37,932 nucleotides of DNA. Origin: a virus. The DNA lies in the IMG/VR virus record IMGVR_UViG_3300032294_000991, positions 1 through 37,932 of that record; one strand, written 5' to 3'. The position numbers and the translations under genes are program-made. Under the pieces are notes generated by a model that worked only from the letters and a program-made list of their open reading frames with translations, was not told where the DNA came from and did not search any database. How positions within the stretch are numbered: the stretch's first letter is position 1; every line of letters begins with the position of its first letter. Of this stretch, positions 1 to 8,327 are shown piece after piece.

Positions 1-679
1 CTGATTCTGATGAAAAAAGTTTAATGACTGTTGAAGAATAAAATTTAGTAGCCTGACCACCAGTAGGCTGCTGGCTAGTATACATAGCACTAATATTATT
101 ACGAGACTGGCTAATAAGTACCAACATAGTTGGCTTAACCTTGTTATTAGCGTAGTTAAGCATTTTCCAAGCGTTACTAAAGTCTCTTGACTCTGCGCCA
201 ATTTGCTTTGTATTTTCAAGTTGCTTAAGTTCATCTGAATCCTTTTCAAAATATATTGCTGGCAGCAATGACGTAATAGAGTCAATAACTATTATATCAA
301 CTCCAGCATTCATTAAATTGGTTCCAACATCAACCATTTCATTAATTGTGCGACACTGAGATACGATAAGCTTAGATGAGTCAACACCAAGGCTTTCTGC
401 CCACTTCTTATCATATGACATTTCTGCATCAATCCAAGCACAGATCTTTCCTTCCTTCTGTGCTAGACCTATCATCTGAAGGCACAGAGAGGACTTTGCA
501 GAGGATTTAGAGCCCCAGACAAGTACCTGACGACCATATGGCAGTCCACCGTTTAATGCACGGTTTAAACCAAAACTAGGGGTTGATGCATATTCTGTTG
601 CTGGAATCGTGTCTCCAGCCATTACCGTCTTTCTTAGTTTTGGGCTAAGTTGAGCTAAAACTTCTTCTACTGTCATCAT
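1..679 (-). CDS. recA: RecA-like recombinase, C-terminus cut by window edge
   Basis: ATP-dependent strand-exchange protein for homologous recombination and repair of phage DNA. Translating the minus strand from the ATG at 679 gives 226 residues open to the window edge. The RecA order is clear: PSFGLNRALNGGLPYGR before the P-loop, Walker A GSKSSAKSS, WIDAEMSYD (the RecA FIDAEHA region), Walker B DIIVIDSITSL, LISQSRNNI and TGGQATKFY (the RecA NQIR and GGNALKFY segments). Oddity: the Walker A glycine before the lysine is alanine. The start overlaps the stop of the MazG-like gene by one base (TAATG), so translation is probably coupled. A second ATG follows at once (676). The C-terminal domain lies outside the window. 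Family assignment is certain; whether the changed P-loop is fully active is not visible. Confidence 0.95.
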   Translation of the reverse strand, partial: MMTVEEVLAQLSPKLRKTVMAGDTIPATEYASTPSFGLNRALNGGLPYGRQVLVWGSKSSAKSSLCLQMIGLAQKEGKICAWIDAEMSYDKKWAESLGVDSSKLIVSQCRTINEMVDVGTNLMNAGVDIIVIDSITSLLPAIYFEKDSDELKQLENTKQIGAESRDFSNAWKMLNYANNKVKPTMLVLISQSRNNISAMYTSQQPTGGQATKFYSSTVIKLFSSES

Positions 680-996
680 TAAAATCGTACCCCATGCTTC
701 TCTGGTCTAGTCTTATTAAAGTTAGTCTTTTCTTCCATTGCGTAATCTAGTGATATCTTAGTATACCCTGCCTCAACCATTCCTGCATATAGATCAAGAG
801 TACGAATTAGAATGTCTGCTACTTCTTTAGCAATCTCTTCTTCACCTTTGTCTTTACGAACTGCTTCCATAACCTCAGTTACTTCAGACACGATCATCAT
901 ACACTGCTTGGCAATAAAAATATCATCAACCTCTTCAGGCCAAAAACCTTTTTCTACTGCTGTTTTGTGTAATGCAATTGCTAAATCATCAAACAT
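679..996 (-). CDS. MazG-like nucleotide pyrophosphohydrolase
   Basis: Small all-alpha NTP pyrophosphohydrolase of the MazG/dUTPase-like superfamily. Such enzymes hydrolyse (d)NTPs to monophosphates and pyrophosphate; in phages they are thought to tune nucleotide or (p)ppGpp pools. The 105 residues show the metal-binding helices: EVTEVMEA (ExxE type, about residues 38-45) and EVADILIR (ExxD, about 58-65). The C-terminal KTRPEKHGVRF matches the KTRPxKHG tail common in phage members. It overlaps the end of dnaE by 8 bases and its stop overlaps the recA start (TAATG). An extended -10 match lies in the dnaE tail just upstream (1011-1019), followed by GAGGTAGAAA before the ATG. Substrate cannot be told from sequence. 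Confidence 0.88.
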   Translation of the reverse strand: MFDDLAIALHKTAVEKGFWPEEVDDIFIAKQCMMIVSEVTEVMEAVRKDKGEEEIAKEVADILIRTLDLYAGMVEAGYTKISLDYAMEEKTNFNKTRPEKHGVRF

Positions 997-3900
997 TTTC
1001 TACCTCATTCATTATAACAGTTCCATCCTTTGTCTTTCCAAACTCAAACTTATAAACACTACCTTCTTCAATCTTCATATATGCCTTAGCAAACTGCATT
1101 GGGAATACAACTACTGAATGCATTTCTCTGCCAGCATCTGCTACAACTAGTGAAGCCATCTTCTTGCCAGCCTTTGTTACTCTTGGCTTGAAGGAAACAA
1201 CAAAGTGTTCTCCCTCTTTATATGGCAACATCTTATAGTTCAAGAACTTAATTAAAGAATCTTTTGAATCTTTAATTTCATCTGCAGGAATTGCAGATAC
1301 AATTCTGTTATCTGATGCAAGAAGCAAGTATGTTTTTCCAGCTTCAATGGTTGTATTCTCTTCATCAAAGATTCCAACACTACCAGTCTTGTCAAGTAAC
1401 TCTACTCTTGACCAACCCTTGCTTCGCTTAATTGACTTTACCATTCCCATAAGAACAAATGATCCAGTCTCTTCGTACTCTTCAACATCATTAATATATG
1501 CGTAATAGTGTTGTGGCACAGACATATTGAACTCAGGAAGGTTTAGGTATTCATATAGATTTTCTTTAACTTCCTGCGGATTTGCTGGATTATCTGGGAA
1601 TGTAAGTGCTCCTACGCATCTCATTGCTTGTAGTGCACGGCTATTTACTCCGTTACCCTTGGTAAAAGTGAACTCTTCTACTTCTTTATATGATGTGAAC
1701 GGACGGCCTGCGATATATCTTTCTGCAATCTTGTCAGAGATATATTTAATACCCGTAAGCCCAAATCTAATTCCCTTACCTTCAATCTTAAAATCAATTT
1801 CTGAATCATTAAGATGCGGAAGTTTAACAGGGATACCCATACGTTTCGCTTCAATTAAATACTCCGTTCTTCCATCTTTGTCTTTTTCGTTCTTAAGTAG
1901 TGCAAACATAAACTCTAGAGGATAGTGGTATTTTAACCATGCTGTCCAGTATGAGAGTGTTGAGTATGCTACAGCGTGAGACTTATTAAATGAGTACCCT
2001 GCGTGAGCCTCAAAGTCATGCCATAGGTCTAAGGCATCATTCGGCGAAAGGTATTGCGAAGCACCCTTAACAAATTGATCTTTGAAGATATCAAATTCTT
2101 TAGCATCCTTTTTCTTTCCAATGATCTTTCTAACTTTATCTGCTTCCGACATGGACATACCGCCAAGCTGTACGCATGCTTGCATAACTTGTTCCTGGTA
2201 AAGAATACAGCCATAAGTTTCCTCCGTAAATGATTTCATAACTTGGTGCTTGTAATCAATGTTCTCACGACCATGCTTACGAGCAATATAAGACTTACCA
2301 ATAGTATTCATAGCACCAGGACGAACTAGAGCATTTGATGCAGCAAGTTCAGCAAGGTTCTTTACACGCATTTTAACTAGAAGGTTTGTGTATGGTGCTG
2401 CTTCACACTGAAAGACACCTTTTGTGTAACCGTCTGATAGCATTGTGTATACATTTGCATCATCCATATCAATCTTTAGTAAATCAATCTTTGTGCCTTC
2501 ACGTTCTTTGATAATATCAATACAGTCTTTAAGCACACTCAAAGTCTTTAGACCAAGAGCATCAATCTTAATTAAACCAATATTTTCAGCTTCACCCATA
2601 TCAACTGCCACTACAGGAATTCTTTCATCCTGTCCAGTTACTGAACGTGTTTCCATTGGTGCATATCTAAAGATTGGGTCTTTACTTGTTACTACACCTG
2701 CTGCGTGAATTCCAGTACCACGAATTCTTCCACGAAGCTGATCTCCATAGATTTCTACTTCTGGATACTTCTCTCTAAACCATAAAGTATTGCGTGAGTT
2801 ACAGAAGTCATCCCATGTATCAACAACCTTTAGCACCTTGTTGACATCTGGAAGAGGAATATTTAAGCATCGTGCAACATCTCGTACAACACCCTTATCC
2901 TTAAACTGTAAGAATGTAGCAATAGATGCAACATGTCTGTATTGTCTAACTAGATAATCTTTTACTTCATCACGACGAGTATCTTGAATATCTGAGTCAA
3001 TATCAGGAAAGTCATTGCGATCTGGATTAATAAAGCGGAAGAACAATAGTCCATGCTTTATTGGATCAATATCAGTAATTCCAAGTGCATAGCATAACAA
3101 AGAACCTGCTGCAGAACCACGACCAGGACCAACCATAATCTCTTCACTCTTTGCCCAGTTAAGCATGTTACGAACTACCAAAAAGTATGGACCAAAGTTT
3201 TTCTGTCCAATAATCTCTAACTCTTCATCAAGTCTTTCAAGGTATTCTTTATTCTTATCTAACTTGCGTTCAGCCAAACCATCAAGAGCAAGCTTCTTAA
3301 GCTCATCCATTGGCTTTTTATACTGTACTGGAAGTAAGTCTAGGTGTTCTTTAATGTCATAGTCTTCAATCTTATTAGCAATTTCAATAGTAGATGTGAA
3401 CATATCTTCACGATCAATACCCTGCTTTGCCATGGCATCTTTCATCTGTTCATAAGAAAGCAAATGAATGTCAAACTTATTAAAACTCATCATACGGTCT
3501 GCACCATAGAGATAGTCTAGTCGCTCCATAAATGTGTCATACTTTTTTGACTTCTCATATGTAACATCCTTTTGAAGCTTTGCATGTGTATTCAAAAGAA
3601 GCATGAGTTCTTGTACTTCTTTTTGATCTACGTCAGCATGGTGACAGTCTGGTGTAACAACAATCTTAATTTTCATTGCATCTGCTAATTCAATAATCCC
3701 CTTGTTGATTTCAGCAGAGTTGTGTGGCATTACTTCAATGTAGTAATCGTCACCAAATTCATTTTTAAACCATTGCATGTGACGTTTTGCTGTTGCTAGT
3801 TCACCTAGTTCAACTGCTTTGGCAATCCAACCACTTAAGCATCCAGAAGTTACAATTAAACCTTCCTTATACTTACTCAATACTTCAAAGTCAAAACGTG

Positions 3901-4264
3901 GCTTACTAAAAAATCCATCTGTCCAAGCAATCTCATTAATCTTATTAAGATTTTCAAGACCAACTTGGTTCTTAGCGAGAAGGACTATATGATGATAGTT
4001 CAAGTCAAGAGGATCCTGGCGGTCTGCCTTTGCTCTCTTATCTGACATGCTTGTCGTCATATAGCCTTCTACACCAAGTATTGGCTTAATTCCATTTGCT
4101 TTTGCAATACGGTGCAGTTCCCTATGCCCAGATAAAGTACCGTGGTCAGTAATAGCCAGTGCTGGCATTCCTAACGCAACTGCACGGTTCACGTATTCTT
4201 CTGGAGTAGCAACACCATCCATTAAGGAGTAGTGTGTATGGACATGTAAGCCAACGTAGTTCAT
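989..4264 (-). CDS. dnaE: DNA polymerase III alpha subunit (DnaE family)
   Basis: Replicative C-family DNA polymerase, 1091 residues, close to the usual DnaE size of about 1160. The N-terminal PHP domain starts HVHTHYS (residues 7-13) with ITDHG at 38-42, GVEGY at 64-68 and PDCHHAD further on, so most PHP metal ligands look intact. Catalytic aspartates are in FPDIDSDI (about residue 420) and IDALGLKTL (about 570), equivalent to E. coli D401/D403/D555. GPGRGSAAGS and the helix-hairpin region follow. The C-terminus has an OB-like segment (about 940-1010). The ATG at 4264 lies 4 bases after the ssb-like stop. With helicase, primase and ssb-like genes immediately upstream it forms a phage-encoded replisome. 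No separate proofreading exonuclease is in the window. Confidence 0.97.
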   Translation of the reverse strand: MNYVGLHVHTHYSLMDGVATPEEYVNRAVALGMPALAITDHGTLSGHRELHRIAKANGIKPILGVEGYMTTSMSDKRAKADRQDPLDLNYHHIVLLAKNQVGLENLNKINEIAWTDGFFSKPRFDFEVLSKYKEGLIVTSGCLSGWIAKAVELGELATAKRHMQWFKNEFGDDYYIEVMPHNSAEINKGIIELADAMKIKIVVTPDCHHADVDQKEVQELMLLLNTHAKLQKDVTYEKSKKYDTFMERLDYLYGADRMMSFNKFDIHLLSYEQMKDAMAKQGIDREDMFTSTIEIANKIEDYDIKEHLDLLPVQYKKPMDELKKLALDGLAERKLDKNKEYLERLDEELEIIGQKNFGPYFLVVRNMLNWAKSEEIMVGPGRGSAAGSLLCYALGITDIDPIKHGLLFFRFINPDRNDFPDIDSDIQDTRRDEVKDYLVRQYRHVASIATFLQFKDKGVVRDVARCLNIPLPDVNKVLKVVDTWDDFCNSRNTLWFREKYPEVEIYGDQLRGRIRGTGIHAAGVVTSKDPIFRYAPMETRSVTGQDERIPVVAVDMGEAENIGLIKIDALGLKTLSVLKDCIDIIKEREGTKIDLLKIDMDDANVYTMLSDGYTKGVFQCEAAPYTNLLVKMRVKNLAELAASNALVRPGAMNTIGKSYIARKHGRENIDYKHQVMKSFTEETYGCILYQEQVMQACVQLGGMSMSEADKVRKIIGKKKDAKEFDIFKDQFVKGASQYLSPNDALDLWHDFEAHAGYSFNKSHAVAYSTLSYWTAWLKYHYPLEFMFALLKNEKDKDGRTEYLIEAKRMGIPVKLPHLNDSEIDFKIEGKGIRFGLTGIKYISDKIAERYIAGRPFTSYKEVEEFTFTKGNGVNSRALQAMRCVGALTFPDNPANPQEVKENLYEYLNLPEFNMSVPQHYYAYINDVEEYEETGSFVLMGMVKSIKRSKGWSRVELLDKTGSVGIFDEENTTIEAGKTYLLLASDNRIVSAIPADEIKDSKDSLIKFLNYKMLPYKEGEHFVVSFKPRVTKAGKKMASLVVADAGREMHSVVVFPMQFAKAYMKIEEGSVYKFEFGKTKDGTVIMNEVENV
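1011..1019 (-). promoter_or_regulatory. Extended -10 match inside the dnaE 3' end
   Basis: Minus strand TGTTATAAT within the last codons of dnaE, 6 bases before GGTAGAAA and 14 bases before the MazG-like ATG. Being inside a coding region it may be chance; the shared spacing with the 8780 and 31215 sites argues for function. Confidence 0.35.
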
Positions 4265-4268
4265 CTAA

Positions 4269-4922
4269 TTACCAGTCAATGTTGGCTGATGTAGATGAAG
4301 GAGTATCAAAGCCTAGATAAAAGGCTTCTTGTTCTGCGTATGGCACCTTGTTTAGAGCCTTCTCCAATGGATAAGGTTCAATTCCTGACCAATCAAATGG
4401 TGCAGTATCTGGTGCACTTGGAATAAGTGTATAGCTTGTCTCAGTACCCTGACCGTTACGCTTTACCTTCCAAGTAAGATTTGAGATGCTTCCTGTTTCA
4501 AGTGCATACTCACGAATAGTATTGAATGCAGACTGCTTGCTAACACCCATGTTCCAAATTGCAACATATGGTGCCTCAATTCCATCATCTACAAGAACGT
4601 TGCAATAGAAACGAAGACGTGCACGCCATCCAGCCTTTGGATCCTTGCGGTGCATTTCTTCTGCCCAGTCACGACCTTCTGAGTCCATAGTGTCTACAGC
4701 CTTGCGCTTGTAGTCCTTTGGATTTGTGTGTTCTGATACAACCAGAGCCAACCCACGCTCTGCATTATAGCTTGATGAATCTTCATCTAGTTCTTCAATG
4801 AAGCGAATCTTTACTGATTGTCCGTCAGCGATCTTGAACCAACGAACCTTTGTACCTGTGCCTTCAAACTTTGGCTTGTCTACTAGTGCGTTAATGTTTT
4901 TTAGTCCTTTTACAATTGCCAT
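4269..4922 (-). CDS. Probable single-stranded DNA-binding protein
   Basis: 217 residues, probably the phage single-strand DNA-binding protein that coats template between helicase, primase and polymerase. The segment KVRWFKIADGQSVKIRFIEE (residues 25-44) resembles the first OB-fold strands of phage SSBs of gp32 or T7 gp2.5 type. GWRARLRFYCNVLVDDG and EAPYVAIWNMG resemble the later strands. Only one cysteine is seen, so no gp32-type zinc site. The C-terminus is Ser/Thr-rich and ends in Asp-Trp, recalling the terminal aromatic of gp2.5, but without a strong acidic tip. A strong Shine-Dalgarno (AAGGAGAAA) precedes the ATG, as expected for a highly made protein. It sits between primase and dnaE, which supports the role. 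Assignment rests on pattern and context, not on a decisive motif. Confidence 0.65.
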   Translation of the reverse strand: MAIVKGLKNINALVDKPKFEGTGTKVRWFKIADGQSVKIRFIEELDEDSSSYNAERGLALVVSEHTNPKDYKRKAVDTMDSEGRDWAEEMHRKDPKAGWRARLRFYCNVLVDDGIEAPYVAIWNMGVSKQSAFNTIREYALETGSISNLTWKVKRNGQGTETSYTLIPSAPDTAPFDWSGIEPYPLEKALNKVPYAEQEAFYLGFDTPSSTSANIDW

Positions 4923-4952
4923 TTTTGTGTTTCTCCTTATTTATTGTTTTTT

Positions 4953-5879
4953 CTATTTTAGCATAGACATGATTGAATTGTCAAACTGGAACTCCAGCTT
5001 TTTAATTTCATCATCATCCATGTCTCCTATGTCTTTATATTTTTTATCTAAGCTAATAACAGTTACTAGGTGTCCTAGTTTCTCAACCAGTTTATCCTTC
5101 ATAATGCTACCAGCTTCATCGTTATCTGCAATAAGTACAACATTATTGAAGTACTTCTCTAATAATCTGATCTGAGATACAGATACATTAGCACCCAGCG
5201 TTGCAACTGCTGGAAAACCTACTTGGTCTAAGCGGATAGCATCAAATGATGATTCCACTACATAAACTATACTAGATGCTTTAACTCTGTGCAAGTTAAA
5301 CATAACCTTACTTTTTGGAAGTCCTGGAGTATTTTTAAACTCTTTACCTTCAATAGTTCTAGCAACAAATCCAAGACACATTCCATCAGGTGAGTGAATG
5401 GGAATAGTTACTGATCCTTGCTTTTCAGAGTATCCTAAATCAAATTTAATCACAGAATCTTTTGTTATTCTACGACCATTGAAATAGTTCATTGCTCTAG
5501 GTGCATCAAGTGCTTGTTTATTTAATCTCTTAATAAGTAGTTCATCATACTGAACAAAATCAGGTGGTGCATATAGTGCTTTGTCTACTATGGTTTGTAT
5601 ATCAGATTGTTGCTCTTTGCCTTTGATATACCTTACCGTTTCAAAATATGATCTGTTTGAAGTAAACATAATTAACTCAACTAAATTCTTTGTTATCTGA
5701 CATCCAAAGCAGAAGAACAAACCACTATCTTTTGCTACTTCTCCAGCAGGTGTTCTAGTGTTGTTGTGGTAAGGACAATAGATGATGAAGTCATTACCAA
5801 ACTCAGCCTCAATATCTAAACCTGCACCATTGAGAACACGACGAATCTGCTCTTCTGTATAAATCTCTTTACTTACCAT
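4953..5879 (-). CDS. dnaG: DnaG-type primase (zinc finger plus TOPRIM)
   Basis: Synthesises RNA primers for phage DNA replication. The chosen start gives 308 residues, about half a bacterial DnaG, with no C-terminal helicase-binding domain. A CHC2-type zinc site is seen at C35-x2-H38 and C57-x2-C60. The TOPRIM part has VVESSFDAI (catalytic Glu), TLGANVS and IADNDEAG (DxDxxG). Start choice: the frame is open to 5921, but ATG 5879 is preceded by TAAGGA at good spacing and overlaps the helicase stop by only 11 bases, whereas 5921 would overlap by 53. The protein begins MVSKEIYTEEQIR, as primases often do just before the zinc finger. It follows the DnaB-type helicase, its natural partner, and precedes the ssb-like gene. 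Confidence 0.93.
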   Translation of the reverse strand: MVSKEIYTEEQIRRVLNGAGLDIEAEFGNDFIIYCPYHNNTRTPAGEVAKDSGLFFCFGCQITKNLVELIMFTSNRSYFETVRYIKGKEQQSDIQTIVDKALYAPPDFVQYDELLIKRLNKQALDAPRAMNYFNGRRITKDSVIKFDLGYSEKQGSVTIPIHSPDGMCLGFVARTIEGKEFKNTPGLPKSKVMFNLHRVKASSIVYVVESSFDAIRLDQVGFPAVATLGANVSVSQIRLLEKYFNNVVLIADNDEAGSIMKDKLVEKLGHLVTVISLDKKYKDIGDMDDDEIKKLEFQFDNSIMSMLK

Positions 5880-7092
5880 CTTCAAAATCCTTATAGCGAT
5901 AGTAACCTTTATCAAAGTCACACTGAACTAAGAAATCTCCCATAAAACCATTACGATTCTTTCTAAAAGCACACTCAATAATATCGCTATTGCTGGCACG
6001 ACCTAGAGCCATAACCCAATCAGCATCGTAGGCAATCTGTCTTGACCATGCTGTTTGTGCAAGAGTAGGAACAGTAGACATATCCTTTACATCATCAGGC
6101 GTAGCAGATGAGATAGCGATAATAGGTACTTCTTCGCTAATAGCCATTAGCTTTAGTTCACGGGATAGATTCTTCATCTTTACCGTTTCGTTATCAGCCT
6201 TTTGGTTTGGGCTCATCAACTGAAGGTAGTCAACTACAACGAAGTCTGGCTTGTATTGATCTAGTTTTCCACGGATTACAGAAGGTGTTACTTCTCCACC
6301 AGAGTCATTAGAAATGATATGGAATGGTGGGCGACCTTCAAGTTTATTTGCATGCCACTTCTTCATCATATCAAGTTCAACTTCACCATTTGATAATTTA
6401 CGATGTGACCAAAGACCTTCACCCATAATTGTAAACACACGATTACGAACCTCTGTCTCACTCATTTCAAGTGAGATGATTAGTGGTGTCTTACCCTGTT
6501 TCCAGGCCTGTACAGCGAAGTACAGAGCCATCCATGACTTTCCTATACCTGGGTATGCTAAAAAGACTCCAAGCTGTCCTGGCATAATTCCAGAAGGCAA
6601 GTAGTTATCAAATCCTGGCAATCCTGTTTTAATTCCACGTTGTCCGAGAGCCTGTTGCTCTTTAACATTTTCAAAGTATGCAATAGCAGAATCAATATCT
6701 GTTGCATCAATATCACGAATAGAAGATGTATTTTTCTTTAGTGTAGATGTTTTAGTAATTAGATCTTCAAGTGCCTGAACACCTTGACCACCTTGAACCT
6801 CTGTTGCTGCAGATCTTAGAATATCTTTTAGACTATCATTCAAGTACTCAGTTTGTAGCTCTTCAAGATGATGCTTAGTTGCACCAACATCTTTAAGAAT
6901 CTCAAAGTCTCTAAATTTTTCTACCACTAAAGATGATGGTGGCACTGTTCCATTATTCTCAGCATAAAGACGAATGAAGTTCCATACATCATTATGTGTT
7001 CTAAGAAGTGTCTCTACATTTGCTTGTAGCAATACATGAAGTTGCTTGTCTTGTAATACCGCTGAAATTACCTTAGCTTCTGTATTATTCAC
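5869..7092 (-). CDS. dnaB: Replicative DNA helicase, DnaB family
   Basis: Hexameric 5'-3' replicative helicase that unwinds the fork and recruits primase. 407 residues: an N-terminal helical DnaB-like domain (residues 1-110), linker, then a RecA-fold ATPase. Walker A is PGIGKS (about 181-186). ISLEMSETEV (about 206-215) is the typical DnaB H1a segment. Walker B VVVDYLQLM is at about 285-293, followed by a region resembling the DnaB arginine-finger area. The start codon is GTG at 7092, supported by AAAGGAG upstream and an 8-base overlap with the preceding gene; no ATG fits as well. It overlaps the primase gene at its end, so the two are probably co-translated. Confidence 0.95.
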   Translation of the reverse strand: MNNTEAKVISAVLQDKQLHVLLQANVETLLRTHNDVWNFIRLYAENNGTVPPSSLVVEKFRDFEILKDVGATKHHLEELQTEYLNDSLKDILRSAATEVQGGQGVQALEDLITKTSTLKKNTSSIRDIDATDIDSAIAYFENVKEQQALGQRGIKTGLPGFDNYLPSGIMPGQLGVFLAYPGIGKSWMALYFAVQAWKQGKTPLIISLEMSETEVRNRVFTIMGEGLWSHRKLSNGEVELDMMKKWHANKLEGRPPFHIISNDSGGEVTPSVIRGKLDQYKPDFVVVDYLQLMSPNQKADNETVKMKNLSRELKLMAISEEVPIIAISSATPDDVKDMSTVPTLAQTAWSRQIAYDADWVMALGRASNSDIIECAFRKNRNGFMGDFLVQCDFDKGYYRYKDFEDGK

Positions 7093-7393
7093 TTAGCCAC
7101 TCCTTTGCTTTAGCCCTGCGTTGTTGTCTTTCTTTTATGTCTTGCTCTACATCTAGTTTACCATTAAGAATTTTTTCTGCATTATATGCAAAGTAATTCC
7201 AGCTTGCTTCTTGTGCAACAGAAAAATAATAGTCTAATAAATCATAGCACTGTGACATGCCATACGACTCAATAAGTCCATCTGCTGCCCATTGCTCTAC
7301 ATTTAAGTTTAAAGATGGCTTTTGCTCATACTTTGCTGTATGTAATTTTGAGTATCTACTCAGCAAAGCCATACGGTCTTTGCGTTCTGCCAT
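7085..7393 (-). CDS. Small replication-module protein, possible helicase loader
   Basis: 102 residues, not firmly recognised. The core (residues 33-75) has an aromatic-rich pattern, YGMSQCYDLLDYYF, then SWNYFAYNAEKIL. This recalls the helical domain in phage replisome organisers and DnaD-like loaders, where a YG..x..LLDYYF helix is followed by W.xF..N..KI. The C-terminus is basic and helical (KERQQRRAKAKEW). It lies directly upstream of the helicase and overlaps it by 8 bases, the usual place for a helicase loader. The start at 7393 overlaps the previous stop as TAATG. The role is inferred from position and a weak motif; it could equally be an unrelated small phage protein. Confidence 0.75.
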   Translation of the reverse strand: MAERKDRMALLSRYSKLHTAKYEQKPSLNLNVEQWAADGLIESYGMSQCYDLLDYYFSVAQEASWNYFAYNAEKILNGKLDVEQDIKERQQRRAKAKEWLSE

Positions 7394-7620
7394 TATTCTG
7401 AGATTTCAGACTTTGCTTCTTGAATCTTCTCAGTTAGCTTATCTTCTACAAACTTATACACACGCTCAAAAGCTTCGTTTGTAGTTTCTCCATCACGCTT
7501 GCTATCTACAATACCTAGATCAAGTCTTAGTGACTGAAAATTGCCTAGATTAAGTGTATAGCCTAATGTTACATTTACCTTTGTTGGTTCATTTGTTACT
7601 ACGTAATTGCTATTTTCCAT
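7393..7620 (-). CDS. Conserved-looking small protein of unknown function
   Basis: 75 residues from the ATG at 7620; an ATG at 7632 in the same frame would add four residues. The inner start has a G-rich tract (GGGTGGGG) just upstream, while the outer has no Shine-Dalgarno, so the inner is mildly preferred. The protein has a beta-rich first half (VNVTLGYTLNLGNFQSLRLDLGI) and an acidic helical second half (NEAFERVYKFVEDKLTEKI). The shape, a strand, LGNF/Y-x-S, another strand and one long helix, is one I associate with small phage proteins near replication genes, but I cannot name a function. It lies between the helix-turn-helix gene and the putative loader, 19 bases after the former. Confidence 0.75.
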   Translation of the reverse strand: MENSNYVVTNEPTKVNVTLGYTLNLGNFQSLRLDLGIVDSKRDGETTNEAFERVYKFVEDKLTEKIQEAKSEISE

Positions 7621-7639
7621 TACCCCACCCATTCATAAA

Positions 7640-8182
7640 TTAAATAGACTCACTCCACACTGGAATAAATCGTCCATCTTCTGTTCTCGTATATGTAAGT
7701 ATACCGTCTCCCATTCGCCTTGTCAACTCTTGGCTTGTAGGAGTCATGTTGTTCGTTATTAATTTGTCTTTTCTTGGTTGTCCAATATGTATACTTGCAA
7801 GTATAGCACGGATCTCCCTAACATGCGATTCAGAGTAATAAGCTCTTACCTGCCATGCTCTTTCACCATTTAGTTTTGCACCAATTGGTGGAGGAATCAC
7901 TCCTCGTTTAATTAAACTTGGTATATATTTTCTGTGCCTATTGATCAATTTTGCAGTTTCTGCTACACTGTATGCACGCTCACGATTCTTTTTAAAGTCA
8001 GAGAGCAAGCATGTTTCTAAACGATCTTTGGTTATATTATAAAACGTAACCATTCCAGTAGAACGAGAGCTATGGTAGACCTTAACAAGATCACCATTGA
8101 TAAACCATACTTTAACCTTACCCTTAATTACAGGTTCGTTATTGTATGCTTGGCTCTGGATTTTTCCTTTTGAAGTATCCAT
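7640..8182 (-). CDS. Helix-turn-helix DNA-binding protein (MerR-like)
   Basis: 180 residues with a MerR/excisionase-like helix-turn-helix at about residues 70-100: AYSVAETAKLINRHRKYIPSLIKRGVIPPP, followed by a wing-like segment (RAWQVRAYYSESHVREIRAIL, about 108-128) in which YYSESHV resembles the R-Y-Y/F-xx-x-V element of MerR proteins. The N-terminal 60 residues look like a separate beta domain (KVKVWFINGDLVKVYHS). Likely a transcriptional regulator of the replication module or a replication-site binding protein; target sites are not visible. The ATG at 8182 has a clear AAAGAGGGA upstream and lies inside the 3' end of the zinc-ribbon gene (55-base overlap). Confidence 0.8.
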   Translation of the reverse strand: MDTSKGKIQSQAYNNEPVIKGKVKVWFINGDLVKVYHSSRSTGMVTFYNITKDRLETCLLSDFKKNRERAYSVAETAKLINRHRKYIPSLIKRGVIPPPIGAKLNGERAWQVRAYYSESHVREIRAILASIHIGQPRKDKLITNNMTPTSQELTRRMGDGILTYTRTEDGRFIPVWSESI

Positions 8183-8319
8183 GTTCCCTCTTTAGTTGCT
8201 GAAGGTGGATGATAGAACACTCTATTACCACAAGAAATGCAGGCTGTCTCTATATGGTCAACAGTTGTATACTGTCTATCCACAAAAACTCGCCCACTAC
8301 ATCTATTACAACTTAACAT
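8128..8319 (-). CDS. Small zinc-ribbon protein
   Basis: 63 residues with two CxxC pairs, C4-x2-C7 and C27-x2-C30, a classic zinc ribbon as found in small phage proteins that bind nucleic acid or RNA polymerase. The C-terminal half is basic (WILQKEKSRAKH). The ATG at 8319 is preceded by AAAGGATATA and lies 8 bases after the previous stop. Its last 55 bases are shared, in another frame, with the start of the helix-turn-helix gene. Such a long overlap suggests co-expression of two regulators. A function beyond zinc binding cannot be stated. Confidence 0.82.
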   Translation of the reverse strand: MLSCNRCSGRVFVDRQYTTVDHIETACISCGNRVFYHPPSATKEGTWILQKEKSRAKHTITNL

Positions 8320-8327
8320 TATATCCT

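Noticed and set aside
5880-5921. Longer primase start at 5921
   Set aside because: Would overlap the helicase by 53 bases and add a leader unlike primases; ATG 5879 has TAAGGA upstream.
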